DNA of 21,029 nt from a virus. Under the pieces are notes generated by a model that saw only the letters and a list, made by a program, of their open reading frames with translations, searched no databases and was not told where the DNA came from. The position numbers and the translations under genes are program-made. The first letter of the stretch is position 1; each line of letters starts with the position of its first letter. The DNA lies in the IMG/VR virus record IMGVR_UViG_3300047491_000622, positions 1 to 21,029 of that record, one strand, 5' to 3'. Below are positions 1-7,467 of the stretch, in pieces.

Positions 1-56
1 GAAATAACACTCGAATTACCTTACTCTATTAGATGAACTTAATTGAGGTTAGGTAA

Positions 57-1697
57 ATGGCTAAGTATATTTTTGTTGTTGGTGGTGTTATTTCTGGAAC
101 TGGCAAAGGTGTTTCCGCTGCAAGCATAGGTCTTTTGCTTAAGCTTAGAAACCACGATGTCACATTGGTGAAGTTTGACCCATATTACAATGTCAACGCT
201 GGCATTCTTGGGCCCGGAGAGCATGGCGAGTGCTTTCTTTGTGATGACGGCACTGAGACTGATCTTGATCTGGGACACTATGAAAGAATAGCTGGAATCA
301 CTGTAAGCAAGTCCAACATATGCACCCATGGAATTCTCCAAAAGGAGCTTATCGAGGAGCAAGAGCAAGGCAAATACCTTGGCGAAACAATTCAAGTCAA
401 CCCGCACCTGACGGACAAGATCGAAAAAAGGCTTGTTGACCTCGGCAAAACACATGACATTGTCATAGCAGAGGTTGGTGGAACGGTTGGTGATTCTGAG
501 AGTTTTGCTTTCTTTGAGTCAATCAGGCTTTTTAAGCAAAAGCAGCGATCCAATGTTGTCATGGTGCTTGTGGCGCCCATCTTATGGGTTAAAACCATCA
601 AGGAATTCAAAACAAAACCATTGCAAAATGCTGTCAAAGAACTGCAGAGGCATGGTCTTCAGCCCGATGTGATACTCTGCAGAACAGAAACGCCAATACC
701 AGACAAGATTCTTCAGAAGGTTTCACAGCTTTCCAATGTCGCCCGTGAGGCTGTTTTTGACGCACCAGACTTTGAGTCCATCTATCAAGTGCCATTGGCA
801 TTTTATGATCGACACATAGACGACCTTTTTGTTGATCTTTTTCACCTCAACAGAAGCGCCTGTAGGATACACAAGTACCGTGAAGTTGTGGAGAAGTACA
901 CCAACAACCACCTTCAGCCAGTGACAATTGGCATATTTGGAAAGTACGACAACTGCGACGAGGCATACATCTCATTGAAGGAGGCCTTGCTGCATGCTGG
1001 CATAGCCAATGATGCAAAGGTTGTCATTAAATGGCACAAGTCAGAGGAGTTGGAGAAATACAAGGATGCACGGGGCTACCATAAGTTCTTTGATGATCTT
1101 GATGGCATAATCATACCTGGAGGATTCGACAACCGTGGCATTGAGGGAAAAATCAAAGCCATCCAGTATGTTCGTGAAAAGAAGATACCTTTTCTCGGCA
1201 TATGTCTCGGGCTGCAATGCGCCGTCATTGAGTTCGCAAGGAATGTGTGCGGACATGAAAATGCAAACAGCATGGAATTTCAGAAAGACCCAGTCCATGC
1301 CGTGGTTAAGTATGTGCAAGGCCAAGACAATATAGCCAAGAAATCTGGCAGCATGCGACTTGGCGCTTATGATTGCGACCTCAAGAAGGATTCCATCGCC
1401 TACCATCTTTATGGCCAAAAGATTATCCGTGAGAGGCACAGACACAGGCTTGAGGTCAATGAGGTTTATGTCCATGAGTTTGAGTCCAAGGGTTTTATCG
1501 TGAGTGGTAGGAATCCACAAACTAACCTTGTGGAAATCATGGAGTTGAGTGACGAATTGCACCCGTATTTTGTCGGCACACAAGCACATCCAGAGTTTAA
1601 GAGTAGGCTTACTACGGCTGCGCCATTGTTTGTTGGTTTGATTGCGGCTGCGCTTAAGAACAAAAAACCTAGCTTTGAAAACATAAATAAATCATGA
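57..1697 (+). CDS. pyrG: CTP synthase (glutamine-hydrolysing)
   Basis: Makes CTP from UTP, ATP and glutamine in the cytoplasm. The 546 residues match the full family length. The N-terminal synthetase domain (about 1-270) shows the P-loop region GGVISGTGKG (9-18), DLDLGHYER (69-77), EVGGTVGD (139-146) and KTKPLQ (185-190), the last being the UTP/CTP-site segment used in feedback inhibition. The C-terminal class I glutaminase domain (about 288-535) shows PGGF (354-357), nucleophile Cys383 in GICLGLQ, and His511/Glu513 in HPEF, so the catalytic triad is complete. GTSGxGKG-type spacing differs from the usual bacterial GGVVSxLGKG and HGECFLCDDG replaces HGEVFV, so this is a divergent subtype. GAGG-like ribosome site at 45-48 precedes the ATG. 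Its stop overlaps the next start (ATGA). Identity is secure; enzymatic activity is inferred from intact motifs. Confidence 0.97.
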   Translation: MAKYIFVVGGVISGTGKGVSAASIGLLLKLRNHDVTLVKFDPYYNVNAGILGPGEHGECFLCDDGTETDLDLGHYERIAGITVSKSNICTHGILQKELIEEQEQGKYLGETIQVNPHLTDKIEKRLVDLGKTHDIVIAEVGGTVGDSESFAFFESIRLFKQKQRSNVVMVLVAPILWVKTIKEFKTKPLQNAVKELQRHGLQPDVILCRTETPIPDKILQKVSQLSNVAREAVFDAPDFESIYQVPLAFYDRHIDDLFVDLFHLNRSACRIHKYREVVEKYTNNHLQPVTIGIFGKYDNCDEAYISLKEALLHAGIANDAKVVIKWHKSEELEKYKDARGYHKFFDDLDGIIIPGGFDNRGIEGKIKAIQYVREKKIPFLGICLGLQCAVIEFARNVCGHENANSMEFQKDPVHAVVKYVQGQDNIAKKSGSMRLGAYDCDLKKDSIAYHLYGQKIIRERHRHRLEVNEVYVHEFESKGFIVSGRNPQTNLVEIMELSDELHPYFVGTQAHPEFKSRLTTAAPLFVGLIAAALKNKKPSFENINKS

Positions 1698-2227
1698 ATT
1701 TCAAGAAATTTATGCTATTTGAAGACACCGCAAGCCTTGCCAAGCAATTGGGTGACATATACTCAATGCTGCAAGAGCTTGAAGGCATTGCAGACAAGAA
1801 AAATCAAGCCACCATTATCGCAACCGACAACATCATTGATAAAATAAGGACTCCAATAAAGGGTCTTGATTCGAGGGATCATAGGGATTATCTCGAGAAG
1901 CTTGCTGATATTGCGGTCATGTTATCAAAGTCTGTTGCCGGTGATTATGCGGATGGTGAAAACGCAATACCGCTCCCAGATGCTGTCAAGATGTCATCCA
2001 AGGCCATGTTTAAACTTGTGCAGAAACTGGGAAGCCCAATAAACAACCTTGCTGTGGATGACGCAACAAAGATGAGTGATATAAAGCAAGTTGATAAGCC
2101 AAAAGTTGGCAAGGCCACTGTTCCTCCAAGCGATGCAATGTCCGTTGAGCCAACAAGTCCAGGTTCTATACCGCCAGACAGCGCCAAGCCACTTGGTGGA
2201 AGCACTGGAGACCTCAAGAATCTCTAG
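1694..2227 (+). CDS. Hypothetical protein with capsid-targeting-like N-terminus
   Basis: Unrecognised 177-residue protein. The start overlaps the CTP synthase stop in ATGA, implying translational coupling. The first residues, MNFKKFMLFED, resemble the T4 capsid-targeting sequence (MKTYQEFIAEA in internal proteins), and Leu8-Phe9-Glu10 fits the (L/I)xE site cut by T4-type prohead protease at the same position. Residues 14-115 look mainly helical. The tail from about 130 on is rich in Pro, Ser, Gly and Lys and likely disordered. There is no signal peptide or membrane segment. A head-internal or scaffold-associated protein is an inference from the N-terminus only; its neighbours here are metabolic genes. 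Confidence 0.8.
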   Translation: MNFKKFMLFEDTASLAKQLGDIYSMLQELEGIADKKNQATIIATDNIIDKIRTPIKGLDSRDHRDYLEKLADIAVMLSKSVAGDYADGENAIPLPDAVKMSSKAMFKLVQKLGSPINNLAVDDATKMSDIKQVDKPKVGKATVPPSDAMSVEPTSPGSIPPDSAKPLGGSTGDLKNL

Positions 2228-2236
2228 GAGATAAAA

Positions 2237-3370
2237 GTGTGCGGCATAGCTGGTTACATCGGAAAATCCAAAGATATGGGCGTTTCGTTCTCTCTTCTTT
2301 CTTGCCTCTTCAAGCGAGTTGAATCACGGGGTATGGATGCTGCAGGCTACTGGATGTCTGAGTTTGGCGAAAATGGAAGGGTTCATTACCACAAGCAACC
2401 AGGGAAATCCAGTGACCTCGTTGGTTCAGAAAGGTGGCTTGCAAACTCACGGGTTGATGCAAATCTTGCTCTTGTGCATGCACGGGGAGCAAGCAAAGGA
2501 AGTGGAAGTCCACTGAGGAACGAGAATAACCACCCATTTGTCAGCAAAAGCAGAAATCTGGCTGTCATCCACAATGGCAAGGTTGATGACATTGAGTACC
2601 GTGAGATAGTGCGAAGGTACAGGGTTGGGTCTGAATGTGACAGCGAGGTTTTTCTGAGGATATTTGAGCAAGCTGCTCACATATACGGCGACTCAGAACT
2701 TGATGGTTATGTTGGCGATATGCCAGAGCGTCATAGGATGGCTGGAATTAAGGACATATTTTCACTTATAAGCGAAGGCCACATGGCCGTTGGCATAGGT
2801 GAGTGGAAGCCAAACAACTCTAGAAACCTATGGCTTTTTAGGAATAGGCATAGACCATTGTGGGTCGCAGACCTGCGGTTGGAGCTAGGCCAAGTATTTT
2901 TCTTCTCCGAGCCAGGCATATGGAAGGATTCCGTTCGTGAAATAAACCACACATCTATTGCGAACGCAAAGATAGCCGAGGTTCCAGAGGATGAGGTCTG
3001 GCATTTCCAAACGGATTGCCAGATGGTTTATGCTGGCAAGCCATCTAGACACACGGTTGTGCGCACCGATCCGAGGCCATTGCAGCGCCCAGGCGCAAAG
3101 CTTGATTTTGCGGTGGATGATGTGACCATTGATGTGGTTACTACTTTAAATGATATGGCACAGGATGAATCATCCGATGATGATGACAAGCTGCTTGGTG
3201 TGGTTGAAGGCCACATCAAGAAGATAGCTGAAACATGCCAGAACATCTACGCAACATCTCAAGTGTTGCTAAGGTGCAAATCAATAGGTGTCTCGGACAT
3301 CACGCAGGTTGCGCAGATGCTTGAGGAGCATAGCAACAGCCTCTTGGAGATCGAGAGGTTGTTTGGGTAG
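2237..3370 (+). CDS. Stand-alone class II (Ntn) glutamine amidotransferase
   Basis: Likely releases ammonia from glutamine; the acceptor is unknown. The GTG start puts Cys2 right after Met, as required for an N-terminal nucleophile; AGGAG lies 6 bases upstream. Residues 1-9 (MCGIAGYIG), RG 31-32, HARG 81-84, NHPF 98-101, oxyanion residues Asn113-Gly114 in IHNG and Asp135 in SECDSEV line up with the glutaminase domain of GlmS-type enzymes. The domain ends near residue 260. No SIS/isomerase, asparagine synthetase or PRPP domain follows; instead there is an acidic stretch (DESSDDDDK, 310-318) and a helical, coiled-coil-like end. It would have to work with a separate synthase or as a plain glutaminase. 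It lies 9 bases after a possible head protein and one gene from CTP synthase, another glutamine user. Confidence 0.88.
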   Translation: MCGIAGYIGKSKDMGVSFSLLSCLFKRVESRGMDAAGYWMSEFGENGRVHYHKQPGKSSDLVGSERWLANSRVDANLALVHARGASKGSGSPLRNENNHPFVSKSRNLAVIHNGKVDDIEYREIVRRYRVGSECDSEVFLRIFEQAAHIYGDSELDGYVGDMPERHRMAGIKDIFSLISEGHMAVGIGEWKPNNSRNLWLFRNRHRPLWVADLRLELGQVFFFSEPGIWKDSVREINHTSIANAKIAEVPEDEVWHFQTDCQMVYAGKPSRHTVVRTDPRPLQRPGAKLDFAVDDVTIDVVTTLNDMAQDESSDDDDKLLGVVEGHIKKIAETCQNIYATSQVLLRCKSIGVSDITQVAQMLEEHSNSLLEIERLFG

Positions 3371-3378
3371 GGGGCAAG

Positions 3379-3942
3379 ATGAAGAATGGTTTTGATGATG
3401 AAGATTTTGTTGTTGATGACATAATAAGCAATCGTGACAAAAGAAACAAATCAAAGAAAAAGGTCAATGGCAAGCAAAAAGGAAGTCGTGTCGAGCGTGA
3501 ATTGACCAAGATACTCAACAGTCGTTTCAATTGCGAGGACTTCTCAAGATCAGTTGGTAGTGGCAATAGGTGGGGTCAAGTAAACCATTTGCCCAAGCAC
3601 GCCAGAGATGTGTTCAGTGGTGATTTGATCGTTCCAGCGAATTTTAAGTTTTGCTTAGAATCAAAGGGTGGCTATGATGGGATTGATCTAAATTCCATAT
3701 TCCACCATGGCAGCAACGAACTTGATAGCTTCCTTGAACAAGCGCAGAATGATGCAATCAGATGCAATAGGAAGCCTATGCTATGTTGGAAGAGAACCAG
3801 AAGATCTTGGCTTGCATTTTTGAAGACAGATGACCTTGATGGTAGGTATTTCAAGCATTCGATTAAATATGGCGAATGGACTGGCGTGTCTCTTGATTCG
3901 CTTTTGCAGATTGAGGATGAATTCTTTTTGTCAACCGATTGA
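3379..3942 (+). CDS. Putative PD-(D/E)XK nuclease (resolvase/VRR-NUC-like)
   Basis: A 187-residue protein with a lysine-rich N-terminus (19-36) followed by a pattern typical of small PD-(D/E)XK nucleases: Glu40 in the first helix (RVEREL), RSVGSG (57-62), Asp82 in SGDLIV, then Glu94-x-Lys96 in LESKGG, and Gln121 in a following helix. These would be the metal ligands and catalytic lysine. Family context suggests a Holliday-junction resolvase-like or structure-specific DNA nuclease used in replication, recombination or packaging, but substrate cannot be read from sequence. It starts 8 bases after the amidotransferase stop, with a G-run near 3370-3374 as ribosome site. Its stop codon is part of a strong hairpin shared with the next gene. 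Nuclease fold fairly likely; specific role unknown. Confidence 0.7.
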   Translation: MKNGFDDEDFVVDDIISNRDKRNKSKKKVNGKQKGSRVERELTKILNSRFNCEDFSRSVGSGNRWGQVNHLPKHARDVFSGDLIVPANFKFCLESKGGYDGIDLNSIFHHGSNELDSFLEQAQNDAIRCNRKPMLCWKRTRRSWLAFLKTDDLDGRYFKHSIKYGEWTGVSLDSLLQIEDEFFLSTD

Positions 3943-3984
3943 CCTTTCTTTGCATATGTGTCGCATACATATGTAAAGAAAGGT
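3942..3984 (+). promoter_or_regulatory. 18-bp hairpin covering the STAS gene ribosome binding site
   Basis: Left arm 3942-3959 and right arm 3967-3984 are complementary over 18 positions with a single G-U wobble (3952/3974) and a 7-base loop. The hairpin begins on the last base of the nuclease stop codon and its right arm contains AAAGAAAGG, the Shine-Dalgarno-like stretch about 9 bases before the STAS ATG at 3993. No T-run follows, so it is not a classical terminator. It could limit initiation at the STAS gene, act as an mRNA processing or stability element, or, as DNA, be a dyad operator. A second G-rich stretch (GGTGGTGGGG) lies just outside the stem. Confidence 0.75.
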
Positions 3985-3992
3985 GGTGGGGC

Positions 3993-4316
3993 ATGAATTT
4001 CATAAACACTTCGTTTGCTGATAATGTGACCACTGTTTCATTCAAGGACGCAAGAATATTTGACGAGACATGCATAATCGCCCTTGGTGATGAACTCATT
4101 GATGTCGCATTAAAATCTGAAACTGGTCATTCTGTAGTCATTGATTTCAACAAGGTGAATTACTTATCAAGCGCCGCACTTGGCAAATTGATAACTATGA
4201 ACAAGCGCCTTAAAGAAAAAGAATGCAACCTGAAGCTTATCAATATAAGTGATGACATCATGGAGATATTCGAGATAACAAGGTTGAATCGCTTCTTTTT
4301 GATTGAAAAATCTTAG
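3993..4316 (+). CDS. STAS-domain protein (anti-sigma factor antagonist-like)
   Basis: A single STAS domain of 107 residues, the SpoIIAA/RsbV fold that usually binds an anti-sigma factor or switch kinase and is controlled by phosphorylation. The core strand-helix signature is VVIDFNKVNYLSSAALGKLI (48-67), with Ser59-Ser60 at the usual switch loop, followed by the typical helix and a C-terminal EITRLNRFF segment (94-102). Aligned with SpoIIAA, the exact phospho-serine position may be Ala61, so phospho-control is uncertain. The ATG at 3993 is preferred over an in-frame ATG at 3939, which overlaps the nuclease gene and would encode the hairpin. The stop overlaps the end of the convergent VWA gene by a few bases. 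Partner in the host or phage unknown. Confidence 0.85.
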   Translation: MNFINTSFADNVTTVSFKDARIFDETCIIALGDELIDVALKSETGHSVVIDFNKVNYLSSAALGKLITMNKRLKEKECNLKLINISDDIMEIFEITRLNRFFLIEKS

Positions 4317-5599
4317 ATGAAATCATCAAGCATAAATATTTTGCATCCTTTGTCAATCTGCGAAATTGTTCCATTCTTTGTTATGAACCAATGCCACATT
4401 TTTGGCTGTTCTGGTCGCAAAGTTTCACCATAGCCGTAGCCATCAGTGAGCACAAATATGTTTGGATGCTTGCCAGTATCCTTGGCGTGCTGTTTCACGA
4501 ATGTATTTATTGGGAAAAAGTTTGTGCCGCCGCCACCATATATCTTCCTTGAGTCAACAGATGTCTCTTTTATGCTCGTGTCAAAGCAGAATATCCTTGT
4601 GTTGAACCTTGATTTGTTGAGGCTCCCAGCTGCCGCAAAAAATCTGTCCTTGTTCCCTATGCAGCTGCCTGATGTGTCCATGAAAAAGAAAACATCAACC
4701 TTTGATTCAACCTTCACTGGTTGGTAGGTCTCAACCTCACTCGGGAGGAACAAACACCTTTCTAGGAGCGTGTGGCTTCTGGATACCCTGAGCCACTGTT
4801 CCGCTATGCCGTAGCTGTCTTGTGTCCTCTCCCTTTCCCAAGCTTTTATGACAGTTTCCCAGCGCCGTTTCTGCTTAAGCTTGGTTGGGTCGACATGTAT
4901 CCACATGCCATTCCCTAGAGTTGCGAATGATTTATTGCTGTGTTTTTTCAGAAGGTCTTTTATTGCCGACATGTCATCGTTGACCAAATCCTTGACCATG
5001 TCAGAAAGGAATTCTTCCCAATCTTCGCCAAAAAATCCATGATCATCCAGACACCCTTCATTTACCCCGGCAGCTATTATTGGCATCCCATCGCCAAATT
5101 TATCCTTGTATAAGTTGTAGTAATATTCAAAGTGCATATCTTCGCTTACTTTTTCGCCCTTGAACACACCATCAACCCAGCAAAGGGATTGCTCACCACC
5201 ATTTGTCCCAAGCGCAGCAGATATTTCACCCTCCACAGCGTCCCTTGAGAATCCAAATCCTTTGACCAGGGTGTGGTTGACGACAAGATCAAGGCATATA
5301 TTGGCTGCCACCTTGTCCATTGAAAGCGTGCTTTTTGTTCTTTTGCCATGGCCAAGAATTATATGGAGCATCTCATGGCATATGCAGAATAGTCGTCCTT
5401 GTGTGCCAAGTGAAGCCCAGAATTCTGGGTTGAATATGAAGTTTATGCAGTTTCCCGTCTTGTCAAACTCAACTGCCGCTGTTGGAACCATGTCGGATAG
5501 TGATGGCCTTCCAACAGACCAAAGCTTGTAGAAAATGGCATGATGATTCTCAAGCTGCATGGCTATCTCAGACCACTCCATGGAGCTTATGGTGTTCAT
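4313..5599 (-). CDS. VWA-domain protein with HExxH metallopeptidase-like domain (DUF2201-type)
   Basis: Two-domain protein of 428 residues. The N-terminal half carries a zincin motif, His75-Glu76-x-x-His79 in CHEMLHIILGH, as in the putative metallopeptidase domain of DUF2201-type proteins. The C-terminal part (about 300-428) is a von Willebrand A domain with an intact MIDAS: DTSGS (308-312), Thr359 in GGGGTNF and Asp386 in LTDGYG. Such proteins are usually paired with MoxR AAA+ ATPases and are thought to help them load or remodel metal-containing or multi-subunit complexes. It starts 2 bases after the MoxR gene here, so the pair is one operon. It has no signal peptide or membrane helix and should be cytoplasmic. 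Its stop overlaps the convergent STAS gene. Substrate unknown; the protease activity of the HExxH domain is unproven. Confidence 0.9.
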   Translation of the reverse strand: MNTISSMEWSEIAMQLENHHAIFYKLWSVGRPSLSDMVPTAAVEFDKTGNCINFIFNPEFWASLGTQGRLFCICHEMLHIILGHGKRTKSTLSMDKVAANICLDLVVNHTLVKGFGFSRDAVEGEISAALGTNGGEQSLCWVDGVFKGEKVSEDMHFEYYYNLYKDKFGDGMPIIAAGVNEGCLDDHGFFGEDWEEFLSDMVKDLVNDDMSAIKDLLKKHSNKSFATLGNGMWIHVDPTKLKQKRRWETVIKAWERERTQDSYGIAEQWLRVSRSHTLLERCLFLPSEVETYQPVKVESKVDVFFFMDTSGSCIGNKDRFFAAAGSLNKSRFNTRIFCFDTSIKETSVDSRKIYGGGGTNFFPINTFVKQHAKDTGKHPNIFVLTDGYGYGETLRPEQPKMWHWFITKNGTISQIDKGCKIFMLDDFI

Positions 5600-5601
5600 T
5601 T

Positions 5602-6669
5602 CTAGCTGTTTCCAAGAGCCTGCATTGTTTCGCTTAATTTTTTTGCAACATCTGGGTTCTGTGTGAAGAAGCGCTTTATTTTTGTAATCAGTTTGGAATC
5701 GCTGTTTGCCCTCATGATGTCATTGATGACAATGCCATACTTTTCAACGATTGTGCACATGGAAAGTGTGTGCTTGAGAACCTTTTCATTTGTTGACATG
5801 AGGCACGCAAGCTTCTCGGTTCCAACCAATGGCATGAACCACTCCATGAGGGTTTTGCTTTCTTGGATGTACTTTATGGCAGATGAGAAGTTGTTCTCAT
5901 TGCAGAGCCATGTCTTGGCGGAGTCCCTATCATTGTCACTCATGAACTTTGATAGTTTGTCGCCAGTCGGCCCCTCACGCAAGGTCTGTATCAATTTGGA
6001 AACACCACTTTCCTGTGGAAGGTAATCACGGAGGTCACCTCCTCTTGAATAGGCCATCATGGCGTAATCAAGTCGCCTTGGTGAGACAATGTTCTTTGTG
6101 TCATCATCAAGCTCTGACCACCATGATATGGCGCCATCTGCGGTGGTCTTTCCAAACTTGTCTCTGAAATACTGGGCGTCTGGTCTGTAATCAATTCGTT
6201 TGTGGACTTCAAATCGGTCTAGTTGCGCCTGGTCAAGCTTTTCGACATCATACACTTCAGCGTCGTCATCTGGGTTTATGGCGGCCCACACCATTCTCAG
6301 ATTTGGGAATTTTTCCCCATTGATGCTTTTGAATTGTATGAGCTCCAGAACTGCATTCCTAATCTTTTTTGGTGACCTATTGAATTCATCCAAGAATATC
6401 GCCTCGACCTCCCCAAGGGCAAAGTCGAGTGGCCTTACCATTTTTATGAAACTCACATCCTCGCCAGCTATGATTTTTGTGGCCTCTTTTGGAATACCAA
6501 CAAAATCAGTCCATGGGTCCATGGTTGCGGCGCTGAAGTATTTCCATTTGACCTTGTTTCTTTCAAATGCGGACTTAATCATGGCAGTTTTTCCAACGCC
6601 ATGCTTGCCAATCAATAGTACATTCTGGTTGTGGGCTATCCACTCATCAAGCTTGTAGTCGATGTTCAT
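5602..6669 (-). CDS. MoxR-family AAA+ ATPase
   Basis: A 355-residue AAA+ ATPase. Walker A is GKHGVGKT (21-28), Walker B AIFLDEF (90-96), sensor 1 is Asn132 in AAINP, the arginine-finger-like DRF lies at 151-153 and a sensor 2-like SPRRLDYA at 196-203. Residues 210-355 form a helical lid and an unassigned C-terminal region. MoxR proteins act as chaperone-like remodellers together with VWA proteins, and the VWA/HExxH gene follows after only 2 bases. GGAGG sits 5 bases before the ATG. Upstream are 51 noncoding, AT-rich bases and then the baseplate-side genes, so it may be the distal part of a late operon or have its own promoter (no convincing one was seen). Family assignment is firm; the role in a phage is inference, possibly virion assembly or inactivation of a host complex. 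Confidence 0.92.
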   Translation of the reverse strand: MNIDYKLDEWIAHNQNVLLIGKHGVGKTAMIKSAFERNKVKWKYFSAATMDPWTDFVGIPKEATKIIAGEDVSFIKMVRPLDFALGEVEAIFLDEFNRSPKKIRNAVLELIQFKSINGEKFPNLRMVWAAINPDDDAEVYDVEKLDQAQLDRFEVHKRIDYRPDAQYFRDKFGKTTADGAISWWSELDDDTKNIVSPRRLDYAMMAYSRGGDLRDYLPQESGVSKLIQTLREGPTGDKLSKFMSDNDRDSAKTWLCNENNFSSAIKYIQESKTLMEWFMPLVGTEKLACLMSTNEKVLKHTLSMCTIVEKYGIVINDIMRANSDSKLITKIKRFFTQNPDVAKKLSETMQALGNS

Positions 6670-6720
6670 CTCAGCCTCCAGGCCAAGATAATATCACAAA
6701 TGTTTATTTTTTAAAAGTAA

Positions 6721-7464
6721 TCATTCAAAAATCTGGATTTGGTTCTTTTCACTGACAAATGTGTTTTCTGCGTACTCCAGCTCAAACCAAACATTGTAAA
6801 TTCCGGCGTCATACTCATTGGTGTCAATGAAGTAATAGGCGTACATTTTCTCTCGGTAATCCACGAGCTGCCGATCAACAACCAATCGTAAATCTTTCTC
6901 CTGGGGGACACAATCCCCGCAGGATTTTTCGATCGATATACGCAAATCTGAGACTATGGCGAGATTTTCGTAATACGGCTGGAGATCGGCACCTCGAGGT
7001 ACATTTGGCGTTATCTGTATGATGAGATAGCGCTTTGTTCCCTTTACGATGCGGTTTGGCCTGAATCCAAATGAGAAGTCATAAACGGGCGGTATTGGAG
7101 AGGTGAACCAAAGGTCTGGGTACAACTTGAACACATTGTTTATTTCAGCTTGCTCGCACCCGCCACTTTTGAATGTGACTGTCCAGACATCAATGTAGTC
7201 GCCAATCGTGTACAGTGGGCTTGATGCAGTCACATCAATGTAGTAGGCGCCAGTTCCCTCGGACACAATGCTGGCGCTCTGGAATGTCTCTACGAGCCTT
7301 CGACCATCTGGGTTGAGCGCAGTTACGGCATTTGGGTCAATCGTGTAGATGTCCACACGGTCAACCGACTGTAGATCAGCCCTGTTATTGCTGTTGTAAG
7401 AGAAGAGCCTTAACCTAATGGTGTCATTGCAGGTTGGATTCTGCATTCTTTCTTTGGTTGGCAT
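6721..7464 (-). CDS. Hypothetical beta-rich protein, probable virion structural
   Basis: Unrecognised 247-residue protein. It appears almost entirely beta-strand, in two halves of about 115 residues; each half ends in a segment that looks like an Ig-like or beta-sandwich edge (DVWTVTF at about 91-97 and NVWFELEY near 225-232). It has no signal peptide, membrane helix or catalytic motif. Four cysteines lie in two close pairs around a GGC and a CGDC motif. It starts 3 bases after the stop of the small baseplate-associated gene, so it belongs to the gp26-like operon. A baseplate, tail or decoration role is inferred from position and fold character only. ATG at 7464 with AGAGAAAG upstream is preferred; an in-frame ATG at 7446 is possible. 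Confidence 0.78.
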   Translation of the reverse strand: MPTKERMQNPTCNDTIRLRLFSYNSNNRADLQSVDRVDIYTIDPNAVTALNPDGRRLVETFQSASIVSEGTGAYYIDVTASSPLYTIGDYIDVWTVTFKSGGCEQAEINNVFKLYPDLWFTSPIPPVYDFSFGFRPNRIVKGTKRYLIIQITPNVPRGADLQPYYENLAIVSDLRISIEKSCGDCVPQEKDLRLVVDRQLVDYREKMYAYYFIDTNEYDAGIYNVWFELEYAENTFVSEKNQIQIFE

Positions 7465-7467
7465 TTT

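Noticed and set aside
1-56. End of an upstream gene
   Set aside because: Several stop codons lie at 30-45 but the preceding sequence is too short to tell which frame was coding.
1681-1693. T4 late promoter-like CATAAATA
   Set aside because: It lies inside the CTP synthase gene end and only a few bases before the next ATG; no exact TATAAATA was found by eye anywhere in the window.
2237-3370. Glucosamine-6-phosphate synthase or asparagine synthetase
   Set aside because: Only the glutaminase half is present; no SIS or AMP-forming synthetase motifs follow.
3939-3992. N-terminal extension of the STAS protein from an upstream ATG
   Set aside because: The extension encodes only the hairpin sequence (Cys-rich, unlike STAS N-termini) and overlaps the nuclease stop; ATG 3993 has a ribosome site.
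6680-6720. Promoter on the minus strand upstream of the MoxR gene (TATTAT-like -10)
   Set aside because: No acceptable -35 at 16-18 bases; the AT-rich sequence makes chance matches easy.
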